Shown piece by piece: positions 1 to 6,237 of a stretch of 13,360 nucleotides of DNA. The position numbers and the translations under genes were made by a program. This DNA comes from Baffinella frigidus (lineage: Eukaryota; Cryptophyceae; Cryptomonadales; Baffinellaceae). The stretch's first letter is position 1; each line of letters opens with the position of its first letter. The notes under the pieces were generated by a model. It saw only the letters and a list, made by a program, of their open reading frames with translations. It made no database searches and was not told the origin of the DNA. The DNA is taken from assembly GCA_026770585.1 (NCBI GenBank), contig MU646604.1, positions 22,538-35,897 on the forward strand. Reading direction: 5' to 3'.

Positions 1-248
1 GGTTTATTAAACCCTTACCTTGAACCCTAAACCCGAAACTCAAACCCCAATCCCGCAACGGGGTTGATGATTCAAGTTTAGGGTCTAGGGTTTATTGACA
101 ATTTATCTCACCCGCCTTTACACTAAACCCTCAACCCTAAACCCTAAACCCTTAACCCAAAATCCTAAACCCTAAACCCTAAACCCTAAGCCCAACACCC
201 TCAACCCTTCACCCTAACCCCCAAACCCTCAACCCTAAACCCTAAACC

Positions 249-287
<39 letters not shown>

Positions 288-353
288 AACCTCAACCCTC
301 AACCCTCAACCCTCAACCCCCAACCCTAAAACCTCAACCCTAAACCCTAAACC

Positions 354-392
<39 letters not shown>

Positions 393-395
393 AAC

Positions 396-434
<39 letters not shown>

Positions 435-520
435 ACCCCAAACCCCAACCCGTAAACCGTACACCGTACACCGTACACCGTAAAATCTGAACCGTAAACC
501 CTAAACTCGCTAAACCTCCT
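1..520. repeat. Degenerate telomere-type array, C-rich strand (CCCTAAA/CCCTCAA)
   Basis: Nearly the whole stretch is made of 7-mers of the form CCCTAAA, CCCTCAA, CCCCAAA or CCGTACA. The exact CCCTAAA unit is the complement of TTTAGGG, the plant and algal telomere repeat. CCCTCAA variants dominate at about 240-440, and a short CCGTACA run lies at about 462-482. The degeneracy suggests subtelomeric rather than terminal telomere DNA. The C-rich strand reads 5' to 3' from the left edge, as expected for a left chromosome end. No gene is seen here. Confidence 0.93.
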
Positions 521-547
521 CCGAGTAGTTTAGGGTTACGGGTTCAG
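487..547. repeat. Inverted junction between C-rich and G-rich telomere-type repeats
   Basis: The left arm (487-510) and right arm (521-547) are imperfect reverse complements, each containing a CCCTAAA/TTTAGGG unit. At this point the array switches from C-rich to G-rich on the plus strand; the G-rich block continues to about 597. The order C-rich then G-rich is the opposite of an end-to-end chromosome fusion. Confidence 0.7.
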
Positions 548-597
548 GGTTGCTCAGGATGAAGGGTTGAGGGTTGAGGGTTCAGGGTTCAGGGGAC

Positions 598-656
598 CTG
601 CTCCATAAAGGCAATGGAGGCGCGGATGTCGTGTGCCTTAATCATCACCACCTCCC
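598..656 (-). pseudogene. Exon-like fragment, copy A of the GEVV-IKAHDIRAS motif
   Basis: Read on the minus strand, this gives GEVVMIKAHDIRASIAFMEQ. It is preceded by a good acceptor (pyrimidine-rich tract, then CAG at about 659-657) and followed by GTCCCC, after which telomere-like CCCTGAA repeats begin at once. A second copy at 876-920 encodes nearly the same peptide. Within the shared codons the two copies differ by GTG/ATG, ATC/ATT, AAA/AAG and GCG/GCA, so three of four changes are silent. That pattern is strong evidence that the sequence evolved as coding DNA. I do not recognise the protein. The piece is too short to be a gene alone and looks like an exon relic stranded beside repeats. 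Confidence 0.5.
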
Positions 657-688
657 CTGCAAGGAGCCACGCAAATCAAAACAAATCA
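616..688. repeat. Direct repeat copy A (with 876-948)
   Basis: This 73-bp segment matches 876-948 with scattered substitutions and no length change. It covers the exon-like motif plus the upstream intron-like sequence rich in CAAATCAAAACAAATC. The repeat therefore includes both an exon piece and its putative acceptor. The spacer 689-875 between the copies has no clear gene. Confidence 0.8.
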
Positions 689-875
689 GACAACAGCCGA
701 ATCGGTACCCATCCCACGCCAGGTCCTATTCACATGTGGGGGTGTGGACATTTTCCATTCCCACATTCCCACGTAGGAATGTCATCGTGCTTCACCATCT
801 ACGTGTAAAGTTTATTCCCACCTGGGAAACACGCCAAAAGTGGTGGGAATCGAAGCTCTTTGGCACTGTTTTTTT

Positions 876-920
876 GGAGGCGCGGATGTCGTGCGCTTTG
901 ATCACCACCACCTCCCCTGC
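876..920 (-). pseudogene. Exon-like fragment, copy B of the GEVV-IKAHDIRAS motif
   Basis: The minus-strand reading is AGEVVVIKAHDIRAS, followed by KKTVPKSFDS, where it diverges from copy A (IAFMEQ). The reading frame stays open across the motif and a CAG acceptor-like site precedes it. The synonymous-biased difference from copy A indicates past coding function. The function is unknown. The fragment lies in a 73-bp direct repeat (876-948). Confidence 0.5.
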
Positions 921-928
921 GCGAGTTC

Positions 929-1018
929 GGGCAAATCAAAACAAATCAAAACTGTTTCGATCGGGCAAATCAAAACAAATCAAACTGTTTTGATCGGGCA
1001 AACCAAAACAAATCAACC
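929..1018. repeat. Short tandem repeat, 33-34 bp unit, about 2.7 copies
   Basis: The units begin with GGGCAAATCAAAACAAATC at 929, 963 and 996 (the last as GGGCAAACC...). The first two continue into an ACTGTTT(C/T)GATC tail and the third is cut short at about 1018. The repeat arises from the intron-like side of direct-repeat copy B. Confidence 0.85.
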
Positions 1019-1060
1019 CGGGGGGTTCTTCCTGCACAAAACACGAGGGCGAACAACGTA

Positions 1061-1237
1061 ATGCCAAAAGCTTCCGCCAGCGGACCCCCTAGGCGGTCCG
1101 CTGGAGAGGGACTTACAGGCTCTAAAATGATTTTAAAAGCAATTTCTGGACTTTTAAAACCCTGAATTGTTTTCCATTATAAATTTTGTACGGAGTCGCG
1201 TCCAAATAAGGGGTTTGCTGGCGGAAGCTTTTTGCAT
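1061..1237. mobile_element. Foldback element (MITE-like), 177 bp
   Basis: The terminal inverted repeats are about 26 bp: the left end reads AAAAGCTTCCGCCAGCGGAC and the right end is its near-perfect complement ending at the GCAT at 1234-1237. The left arm holds its own small palindrome (AGCGGACC ... GGTCCGCT, about 1078-1101). The AT-rich interior has no coding frame. The length and structure fit a non-autonomous DNA transposon. No target duplication could be fixed. Confidence 0.7.
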
Positions 1238-1504
1238 GAAACGCAGTTGAGTAATCAGCGGTGTTCCTCGTATCAAGCCTGTCCGGATTAGCGCCCGGTC
1301 CGGAACAAACCTTCTTCTTCTCTTCTTCTTTATTACCCTCACATGGTGTGCGCCATGGGGACCTCGAGAGAGGCCCCCCAGCCTTTTGAAAAGTGATCAA
1401 CTTAATACTACTCGAATACCGCGATGTGGCGGGCGAACCAACCCCGCCCGGTTCAGTCAACTGCATCGGGTGGTCTCGTGTTTATCATCACCTGTTCAAA
1501 AGTT

Positions 1505-1564
1505 GATCGAGGTTGACTTTTGATGCGCACCAGCGCCGAAGAGTCTGTCGAGGCAGACGGTCTC
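1505..1564 (-). pseudogene. Fragment of the dispersed DRLFGAG family, copy 1
   Basis: The minus-strand reading is ETVCLDRLFGAGAHQKSTSI. The core DRLFGAGA matches the minus-strand readings at 2165-2230 and 2529-2618. Only about 20 codons can be followed. The family is not recognised. The stretch from 1238 to 1500 between the foldback element and this fragment shows no feature I can support, apart from a TTCTTC-type pyrimidine run near 1312-1330. Confidence 0.4.
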
Positions 1565-1600
1565 ACACGGTGGACTACTACTAGGACCGGTCAACGTTCG

Positions 1601-1870
1601 ATTTGGGTTTGGGGTGCAGGGTAGAGCGTTTGCGGTAATTATTGTCCGTTTTGGACCTCCGGTTTTCCGGTTTTCCGGTTTTGAAAGGGACTTTTAGGAC
1701 GTGAAAAGGATTTTAAACAGTACCAGAATTGCGCCTCTTGGTACTCTTTAAAACCCTTGTCACGTCCTATAAGTCCCTTTTCAAAACCGGAAAACCGGGA
1801 AACCGTACGTCCAAAATGGACAACAATTACCGCAAACGCTCTACTGACCCCAAACCCCAAACCCCAAATT
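1601..1870. mobile_element. Large inverted repeat (about 125-bp arms) flanked by inverted telomere-like repeats
   Basis: The sequence from GTAGAGCGTTTGCGG at 1621 pairs with the mirrored CCGCAAACGCTCTAC at 1830-1844, and pairing continues inward to GTACC/GGTAC at about 1722-1743. The arms share multiple CCGGTTTT units. Outside 1621 and 1844, G-rich TTTGGGG repeats on the left mirror C-rich CCCCAAA repeats on the right, extending the inverted repeat. The interior loop (about 1726-1738) is tiny. Open frames on both strands here are a by-product of the symmetry. Confidence 0.75.
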
Positions 1871-1888
1871 CCAATCCCGAACGCGCAG

Positions 1889-2035
1889 ATGCTGAGTATG
1901 CTGAGGCAGCTGGACCTGGAGGAGAACACTCCGGAGCTTGCCGACTTTCTCAGCGAGTTTCTACCGGTGGTCCGTGGCACCAGCTGCCACCGGCTGCGAA
2001 ACAGTTTAATAGTGACGCGACCTATGAATAGTTAG
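1889..2035 (+). pseudogene. Exon-like coding fragment, unknown leucine- and glutamate-rich helical protein
   Basis: The open frame begins at an ATG directly after CGCAG (a possible splice acceptor) and runs 48 codons to TAG. The first 30 residues look like a real amphipathic helical segment: MLSMLRQLDLEENTPELADF, then a stretch ending SEFLPVVRG. Past about residue 41 the frame enters a tandem repeat (2010-2050), so the C-terminus (VTRPMNS) is probably not native. The left edge lies about 20 bp from telomere-like CCCCAAA repeats. The family is not recognised. It could be an internal exon rather than a start, because the upstream frame is open. Confidence 0.45.
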
Positions 2036-2050
2036 TGACGCGACCTATAA
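2010..2050. repeat. Tandem duplication, about 23 bp
   Basis: TAGTGACGCGACCTAT occurs at 2010 and again at 2033, each followed by (G/A)AA. It marks the end of the coding fragment at 1889-2035. Confidence 0.85.
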
Positions 2051-2129
2051 AGAGTGTTCGTGGGGGTCGGTTCAATCGAAAGCGCCTAAAAGTGCACCTG
2101 CGGGCTTTTAAAAACCACTGTCTGAGGGA

Positions 2130-2187
2130 AAATTGACTTTTGGCGACCCCTTAATTGACTTTTGAAATTGACTTTTGGCGACCCCTT
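2130..2187. repeat. Local tandem repeat AATTGACTTTTGGCGACCCC
   Basis: The unit occurs at about 2131-2150 and 2167-2186, with a truncated copy (AATTGACTTTTG) between them. On the minus strand the repeat overlaps the end of the DRLFGAG-family copy at 2165-2230, so the gene fragment itself was locally duplicated. Confidence 0.85.
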
Positions 2188-2230
2188 CCAAGACTTTGGC
2201 GTGGTACGCACCCGCGCCGAAGAGTCGATC
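2165..2230 (-). pseudogene. Fragment of the dispersed DRLFGAG family, copy 2
   Basis: The minus-strand reading gives 22 codons: DRLFGAGAYHAKVLEG followed by VAKSQF. The 5' edge of this minus-strand fragment (2230) abuts the telomere-like array that starts at 2231. The plus-strand piece at 6946-7017 shares the YHAKVLEG...AKSQF part. The repeated agreement of one frame over several dispersed copies supports a coding origin. The protein family is unknown to me. Confidence 0.5.
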
Positions 2231-2536
2231 AGGGTTCAGGGTTCAGGGTGCAGGGTTGAGGGTTAAGGGTCCAGGGTTCAGGGTTCAGGGTGCAGGGTTC
2301 AGGGTTCAGGGTCCAGGGTGCAGGGTTTCGGGTGCAGGGTTTCGGGTGCAGGGTTGAGGGTCCAGGGTTGAGGGTCCAGGGTTGAGGGTGCAGGGTTGAG
2401 GGTGCAGGGTTGAGGGTGCAGGGTTGCGGGTGCAAGGTTGGGGGTGCAGGGTTGAGGGTGCAGGGTTGAGGGTGCAGGGTTGAGGGTGCAGGGTTGAGGG
2501 TGCAGGGTTGAGGGTTGAGGGTTGAGGGTGTAGGGT
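2231..2536. repeat. Interstitial telomere-like minisatellite, G-rich
   Basis: About 300 bases consist of 7-mers GGGTTCA, GGGTTGA, GGGTGCA and GGGTCCA, variants of TTTAGGG. GGGTTGA-GGGTGCA pairs form a regular 14-bp higher-order unit, clearest at about 2380-2510. Because 7 is not a multiple of 3, every frame cycles through a short peptide repeat (for example TLNPAPS on the minus strand), which creates long but meaningless open frames. Confidence 0.93.
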
Positions 2537-2630
2537 ACACACCCGCGCCGAAGAGGCGGTCGAGGGTGTCGACGAGGGAGATCGACTCGTTGTTCCCCGC
2601 CGACATCACCAAGGACACCTGGCGTAGTCC
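2529..2630 (-). pseudogene. Fragment of the dispersed DRLFGAG family, copy 3 (longest)
   Basis: The minus-strand reading starts near RQ and continues VSLVMSAGNNESISLVDTL, then DRLFGAGVYP, before running into the telomere-like array. It is the longest piece of the family, joining an N-terminal part (also at 2707-2736) to the DRLFGAG part (also at 1505-1564 and 2165-2230). A CCAG just before the valine could be a splice acceptor. In-frame continuation into the PSTLNP repeat is an artefact of the array. No function can be assigned. Confidence 0.5.
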
Positions 2631-2706
2631 TCAGGGTTCAGGTGAAGGGTTGAGGAACCCCAACCCTCCATCCCCGATGGCGCATGCGCCTACCGTCGTA
2701 GGGTGC

Positions 2707-2736
2707 ATTAGCCGACATCACCAGAGACACCTGGTG
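2707..2736 (-). pseudogene. Fragment of the dispersed DRLFGAG family, copy 4 (N-terminal part only)
   Basis: The minus-strand reading is HQVSLVMSAN. Against copy 3 the shared codons differ as TCC/TCT, TTG/CTG and GCG/GCT, all silent. That is the strongest sign in the window that this dispersed family was under protein-level selection. It diverges from copy 3 right after MSA, so only the edge of the exon is preserved. Confidence 0.5.
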
Positions 2737-2900
2737 TCGGCTCAGCGGTGAGGAACCCTAACCCAGTCCCATCCCCGCCATCTGCCAGCAAGGCGTACGC
2801 CTTTTTATGTGGACAGATTCTGTCATGTGCCGAGATGAAATTTGGGCGTCAACCGCATTCCGCCGTTCCGTTGAGTGCGAGCTACGGTTTCGTCTCCAGC

Positions 2901-2967
2901 ACAAATAACCTAATAAATCTTCGTCTCCAACGCCTCCATCCATTATAATCTTACAGTGCAAGGGTTG
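2901..2967. repeat. 67-bp direct repeat, copy 1 (with 3720-3786)
   Basis: ACAAATAACCTAATAAATCT and the following bases to AAGGGTTG recur at 3720-3786 with only a few substitutions (for example CCATCC/CCATTC and ACAGTGC/AGAGTTC) and no length change. Around it, 2748-2900 and 2968-3058 hold no gene I can support. Confidence 0.9.
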
Positions 2968-3058
2968 GAAAGGATCGTGTGAGGGTGCAGGGCGAGAGAG
3001 AAGACTTAGGTTTCGGGTTTCGGGGGTTGAGTTTCGGTGTTTTGGGGGGTGGGGTGGA

Positions 3059-3091
3059 CCTTTCCGCCCGGATGGGGGGTCGGCAGGGATC
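3059..3091. repeat. CCTTTCCGCCCGG repeat, copy 1
   Basis: CCTTTCCGCCCGGATGGGGG followed by GTCGGCAGGGATC. It is the most diverged of four copies; the others are at 3684, 3807 and 4240. The following 3092-3477 has minus-strand frames with plausible composition (for example LSEVTALRVPSLVVRGLPG near 3340-3400), but nothing I can confirm. Confidence 0.85.
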
Positions 3092-3477
3092 TCATATGGA
3101 AACGCTGATCAATTATAAACTGGATTTCAATCAAAATTACTACACGTTTGCTTTAATATTACTAGTAGAGATCGTTCTGTGCAGCAATCTTCATCGAATC
3201 CAGTCTATAAATTTCAAGTGTTCGCGTGTGGGACCGCGTCGCGTTCTGCCTCACTCGGATGCCCTGTCTATTCTCAAGTTCACATCCCAGGTCCACAGTA
3301 CAAATCCAAACTTTGGGGCAAAAAAAAGAGCCCGGTAATCCCCTAACCACAAGACTTGGCACACGCAAGGCAGTCACCTCGGACAGTTGGCTTCGGTGTC
3401 CGCGTGACCGGTCAACCAAAATGTTGAGACCAGAGCAGACTGAGACAGAAGTAGATCGCGCGGACCTTTCCACCCGG

Positions 3478-3620
3478 TTCAGGGTTTAGGTTCACGGTTT
3501 AGGGCGATCGAGGTTCAGGGTTTAGGGCGATCGAGCGATTAGGTTCAGGGTTTAGGGCGATCGAGCGATCGCCCTGAACCGAAGCTCACGCGATCACCCG
3601 GTTCAGGGTTTAAGGTGATC
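3478..3620. repeat. Tandem repeat of GGTTCAGGGTTTAGGGCGATCGA with palindromic end
   Basis: Two telomere-like 7-mers alternate with GCGATCGA in units of roughly 22-30 bp, about three copies. At the right end, CTCACGCGATCACC and GGTGATCGCGTGAG form an inverted repeat (about 3586-3628). GCGATCGC palindromes recur throughout. The block looks like a hybrid of telomere-type repeat and a short palindromic spacer. Confidence 0.85.
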
Positions 3621-3646
3621 GCGTGAGCCTCGCTGGGGGTGCATAC

Positions 3647-3682
3647 ATGGCGGCCGCGTTGGTAGTAACAACGGTCTCTCTC
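3647..3682. repeat. Dispersed inverted repeat, partner at 7553-7591
   Basis: ATGGCGGCCGCGTTGGTAG (3647-3665) is found in the opposite orientation at 7573-7591. In both places it is followed, after a short variable stretch, by GGTCTCTCTC. The shared unit is about 36 bp. Confidence 0.8.
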
Positions 3683-3683
3683 A

Positions 3684-3720
3684 CCTTTCCGCCCGGGTGG
3701 GGGGTCGGAAGGGATCGCGA
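3684..3720. repeat. CCTTTCCGCCCGG repeat, copy 2
   Basis: CCTTTCCGCCCGGGTGGGGG followed by GTCGGAAGGGATCGCGA. It is directly joined to copy 2 of the 67-bp direct repeat, so the two repeats overlap by one base at 3720. Confidence 0.9.
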
Positions 3721-3786
3721 CAAATAACCTAATAAATCTTCGTCTCCAACGCCTCCATTCATTATAATCTTAGAGTTCAAGGGTTG
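3720..3786. repeat. 67-bp direct repeat, copy 2 (with 2901-2967)
   Basis: It matches 2901-2967 in length and nearly in sequence, and is followed by telomere-like GGGTTGA units. Its flanks differ from those of copy 1, so it moved or was duplicated on its own. Confidence 0.9.
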
Positions 3787-3806
3787 AGAGTTGAGGGTTG
3801 AGGGTT

Positions 3807-3891
3807 CCTTTCCGCCCGGGTGGGGGGTCGGAAGGGATCGCGACGCGCGCTTGGCTGACGCGTCGCTGATCCACAGCTCTCCCTTGATCCC
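3807..3891 (-). pseudogene. CCTTTCCGCCCGG repeat copy 3, with GIKGELWISDASAK reading
   Basis: This 85-bp repeat is shared with 4240-4324. On the minus strand both copies read GIKGELWISDASAK(R/H), then A(S/T)RSLPTPHPGGK. A third, shorter relative at about 4629-4662 reads AGIRAELWIN. The differences K/R, G/A and S/N are conservative and one GGG/GGC change is silent, which hints at a coding origin. The protein is unknown. After the repeat, CGTCGCGACGCGCGCTTGGC recurs at about 3909-3928. Confidence 0.4.
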
Positions 3892-4016
3892 AGTACCAGA
3901 ATTGCGCGCGTCGCGACGCGCGCTTGGCTACGGTTCAGCAAGCACGCCCAATCGAAGCTGGAAGAGGGAGCGTTGAAAATGTGGGGTTGTTAAAACATGT
4001 ACCAGTCACAGGCGGG

Positions 4017-4062
4017 TTTGGTCACTCAGCTCAGGGATATCCCGCAGCTACGTGACCAAACG
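4017..4062. repeat. Small inverted repeat TTTGGTCAC/GTGACCAAA
   Basis: TTTGGTCAC at about 4017-4025 pairs with GTGACCAAA at about 4052-4060; GGGATATCCC lies between. The surrounding 3930-4239 has no gene I can support. Confidence 0.5.
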
Positions 4063-4239
4063 CGATATTTGTGTGAAAATTACTTCACACGTCTTCAAAA
4101 CTACTACACACCCCTTCGCGTGAAAAGAAACCACTGTTTTGAAATATTCACATTTCTCGCCTCGAGTGAGCCGCGAGAGGGTGAACGAACGGCGGTTGGC
4201 TGGCGTTTTGAGTTGCGGGGTCTGGGAGTTTGGGGCGGA

Positions 4240-4340
4240 CCTTTCCGCCCGGGTGGGGGGTCGGGAGGGATCGCGTCGCGTGCTTGGCTGACGCGTCGCT
4301 GATCCACAGCTCTCCCTTGATCCCTGCCAACCACCAGCCA
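4240..4340 (-). pseudogene. CCTTTCCGCCCGG repeat copy 4, with longer GWWLAGIKGELWISD reading
   Basis: The minus-strand frame gives TSAGWWLAGIKGELWISDAS followed by AKHATRSLPTPHPGGK. This is the longest version of the repeat-associated peptide, and it stays open for about 60 codons from its first methionine-equivalent. It has no recognisable domain. Repeat copies at 3807 and 4629 preserve parts of the same frame. Confidence 0.4.
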
Positions 4341-4628
4341 GCCGAAGTTTACCAGATCGGGATATGTCACCTGTAGTAAATTTCACCAGGACTGAAGGCT
4401 GCGCCTTTATTCCTGGGGGGGGGGTTACTCAATTCCACCCCGGTCTGTTTCACTTCGGGTGGCTGGTAGAAGGGCCGTTCATATCAGGATCAATTGATTC
4501 GTCGCTATCCCTTAATGCCTGCGGGGTTGTTCAATTGACAAGTTGGAGTTTCGTTTTGTAAGTACCCGCCGTTCCTCAAGGGGTTAGGGTTGCTTTCATC
4601 GATGAAAGGCGAAGGAAAAGAAACACGT

Positions 4629-4662
4629 TGATCCACAGCTCTGCCCTGATGCCTGCCACCGG
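4629..4662 (-). pseudogene. Short relative of the GIKGELWIS fragment
   Basis: The minus-strand reading is VAGIRAELWIN. Compared with 4240-4340 the codons change GGG/GGC (silent), AAG/AGG, GGA/GCA and AGC/AAC. Beyond this the sequences diverge. The stretch 4341-4628 has a long G run (4418-4426) and no gene I can support. Confidence 0.35.
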
Positions 4663-4778
4663 CTATTCCTTCACATAAACCCCAACATATAAACTAACCT
4701 CTCAACCTTAAACCCAGTTGAGGAAATGACCCTGGGCCCTGCGTGTGGGTGATGCCCGAAAAACACGCAGCGCGCGTG

Positions 4779-4917
4779 CCACCAGCCCTGCGAGGCGGAC
4801 CAAATCGACGATTGTTTAGAGGTATTTCCTCGGGTGGCACATTCGTTTTCGAAGGTGCCGCCCGAGGAATTGGCGCAAGCTCCAGCCTCGATTTGGTACG
4901 CCTCGCAGGGCTGGTGG
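4779..4917. mobile_element. Foldback element, 139 bp
   Basis: CCACCAGCCCTGCGAGGCG at the left end pairs with the mirrored CGCCTCGCAGGGCTGGTGG at the right end, extending through CCAAATCGA. A second nested pair (CCTCGGGTGGCAC ... GTGCCGCCCGAGG, about 4828-4868) fills the interior. The plus-strand frame 4743-4997 that crosses it is probably an artefact of the symmetry in this part. Confidence 0.75.
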
Positions 4918-5140
4918 TTTCACAGGAGATGGCCACCAGCAAAGGACAGCTCAACAGCCTGGACGCTGGTGACCTCCTGAACCACTGTCTCGCGTAACCC
5001 TCAAGGACGTGCCGGGACGCCCTCTAGGCTTTGGTTCCGTAGGTTTCATGAGCGTCCCACAACAAAAGACAGTTCAACTGCTGGAACTGTCGGATGCTTG
5101 TCAACTTTCGGATGCTGTGCTCGCATGTCAACTTTCGGGA
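4918..5140. other. Possible coding remnants, low confidence
   Basis: From 4932 a plus-strand frame reads MATSKGQLNSLDAGDLLNHC and stops at 4997. From about 5054 another reads VPQQKTVQLLELSDACQLSD and stops near 5147. Both start with a related CAAA(G/A)GACAG(C/T)TCAAC sequence, so they may be two diverged copies of one piece. GTCAACTTTCGG also repeats at 5100 and 5127. No family is recognised. Confidence 0.25.
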
Positions 5141-5226
5141 GTGTAGGGTGTAGGGTGTAGGGTGCAGGGTGTAGGTGCAGGGTGGAGGGTGCAGGGTGGA
5201 GGGTGCAGGGTGTAGGGTGAAGGGTA
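5141..5226. repeat. Interstitial telomere-like array (GTGTAGG/GTGCAGG/GTGGAGG)
   Basis: About twelve 7-mer units, variants of GGGTNNA, end at GGTACC (5224-5229), where the coding fragment at 5223-5318 begins. Confidence 0.92.
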
Positions 5227-5318
5227 CCGTAGAGTCCGAGGAGGGCGTCATCCGCGTCCCACGGGAGAACCTTGGCCGCGACAAACTCGCTTCCCGCCAC
5301 TCTGCGCACAACAACCAC
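5223..5318 (-). pseudogene. Exon-like coding fragment VVVVRRVAGSEF..., unknown protein
   Basis: The minus-strand reading is VVVVRRVAGSEFVAAKVLPW followed by DADDALLGLYGT (32 codons). The start (5318) follows TTAAAG, a possible acceptor, and lies 6 bp from the foldback element at 5324-5509. The other edge enters a telomere-like array. A valine-rich strand followed by VAAKVL slightly recalls the strand carrying the kinase VAIK lysine, but this is too short to support an assignment. GC-rich third positions resemble those of the intact gene at 10724-11241. Confidence 0.45.
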
Positions 5319-5323
5319 TTTAA

Positions 5324-5509
5324 TTAGACAAGGCCGCAGTTTTGGGACCCTTGATTAAGTCCAAACGTCAATTCCTGGTGCAAATTTTAAAACTCCAGAT
5401 TTTTAAAAACTCGTTTGACGAACTTTGACCATCAAGTTGATGGTCAAAGTGGCCCTTAGACCATCAATTGATGGTCAAACAAGGGTCCATAAACTGCGGC
5501 CTTTTCTAA
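5324..5509. mobile_element. Foldback element, about 186 bp, with internal perfect hairpin
   Basis: TTAGA.AAGGCCGCAGTTT at the left end pairs with the mirrored end at 5482-5509; both arms include GGACCCTTG. Inside, TTTGACCATCAAGTTGATGG begins a perfect 25-bp hairpin (about 5424-5448), and GACCATCAATTGATGGTC gives a second one (about 5459-5476). No coding potential was seen. It lies next to the coding fragment ending at 5318. Confidence 0.75.
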
Positions 5510-5650
5510 CGAACTTAGCTGGGGGCGAGGTCCTCGCCAACCTCCGGAACCAACGCCTTGAGGACTTGGCGGCGCGGCGACCATGCCACTCAGCTTTTGT
5601 AAAGCAAAAGGGTGGACTCATGAGTTGGGATCCCTCTAGGCCTTGGCCAG
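5510..5650. other. Possible coding fragment on either strand, unresolved
   Basis: The plus strand reads NLAGGEVLANLRNQRLEDLA then ARRPCHSAF in an open frame; the minus strand reads QVLKALVPEVGEDLAPS. Both have protein-like composition, and no duplicate exists in the window to decide between them. Confidence 0.25.
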
Positions 5651-5789
5651 CCACTTAGCAGCCACCGGGGGCTTCACGGATACAGTCCATCTACGCGATG
5701 TGTGCAAGAATCTTACCCATTGCCCTGGGACCTACCCCGAATTTCGCCTTGAATTCAAGGCAAAAAAAAACTCGGTCGCTGCTAAGTGG
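5651..5789. mobile_element. MITE-like element family 1, copy 1 (139 bp)
   Basis: It begins CCACTTAGCAGCCACCGGGG and ends with the mirrored GCTGCTAAGTGG, giving terminal inverted repeats of about 12-15 bp. A second copy of exactly the same length lies at 6586-6724 and shares most of the interior (GGGGCTTCACGGATA, CCTACCCCGAATTTC, CTTGAATTC). It has no coding frame of its own. Confidence 0.8.
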
Positions 5790-5826
5790 AAGGGGGGGGA
5801 GCGGGGGTTTAATAAATTGAATGGGG

Positions 5827-5976
5827 TAACTGCCTGAAAATGGGGTGGTTAGGCCTACGGCATCGCCTAGGACCTCCTACCGTAGGCCGAGACTTTTTGG
5901 TCCTAGGATCCCTCGGCCTACGGTAGGAGGTCCTAGGCAATGCCGTATGCCTAACTACCCCCTTTTCAGGTCGTTA
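5827..5976. mobile_element. MITE-like element family 2, copy 1 (150 bp)
   Basis: A near-perfect inverted repeat with arms of about 65-70 bp. The ends read TAAC(T/G)GCCTGAAAA and the mirrored TTTTCAGGTCGTTA, and both arms contain CCTAGGACCTCCTACCGTAG. A TA at each end could be a TA target duplication, as in Tc1/mariner or Stowaway-type MITEs; it is also part of the symmetry, so this is an inference. The same element recurs at 13228 and is cut by the window end. Confidence 0.85.
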
Positions 5977-6040
5977 GCCTTTGAACTCACGACGCACGAC
6001 TGACGACGCACGACTCACGAGAGAACGTGGGTGTATCACG

Positions 6041-6074
6041 GATCTCATCCGGACGAGTATTCATGATAAATACG
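6041..6074. repeat. Solo end of the foldback element family seen at 8404-8564
   Basis: GATCTCATCCGGACGAGTAT followed by TCATGATAAATACG matches the mirrored right end of the element at 8404-8564 (GATCTCACCCGGACGAGTAT on the minus strand). Only this end is present here. Confidence 0.75.
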
Positions 6075-6177
6075 CACCGGCAACGAATTTTACTACACAA
6101 ATGGCCTATGAAATTGTGACTCACGCCCGCGACGAGCCTGGAGGAGAGGCGGGACGCCACGTGGGGGCTCAAGAACT

Positions 6178-6237
6178 CTGGGGATACAACCCTGTGTAAA
6201 GTCACTCCGGCCATCCTACACGGGGCTGTATCCCCAG
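6178..6237. repeat. Inverted repeat, 20-bp arms
   Basis: CTGGGGATACAACCCTGTGT pairs with the mirrored ACACGGGGCTGTATCCCCAG with two mismatches; the spacer is about 20 bp. It could be a small foldback element. Confidence 0.75.

Noticed and set aside
487-547. Telomere-to-telomere chromosome fusion point
   Set aside because: A fusion should read TTTAGGG repeats followed by CCCTAAA. Here the order is CCCTAAA then TTTAGGG.
929-1018. CRISPR-like repeat with spacers
   Set aside because: Only three directly adjacent units with no unique spacers. It is a simple tandem repeat in eukaryotic DNA.
1639-2031. Overlapping plus and minus frames of about 100-113 codons
   Set aside because: They mirror each other across the large inverted repeat at 1601-1870. 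Only the part from 1889 onward has an independent coding look.
2229-2618. Long open frames with peptide repeats such as TLNPAPS or GFRVQGA
   Set aside because: A 7-bp telomere-like unit is out of step with codons and easily stays open in several frames. Only the first 30 or so codons of the minus frame, before the array, look like real coding sequence.
4743-4997. 84-codon plus-strand gene
   Set aside because: Most of it lies in the 139-bp foldback element and the frame is a by-product of its symmetry. Only the last 22 codons might be a coding remnant.
5223-5318. Protein kinase domain fragment
   Set aside because: VAAKVL resembles the VAIK lysine strand, but there is no glycine-rich loop or any other kinase motif in 32 codons.
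5827-5976. Transcription terminator or structured RNA gene
   Set aside because: A second near-identical copy with the same ends lies 7 kb away and the termini are typical of a MITE, so an element is the simpler explanation.
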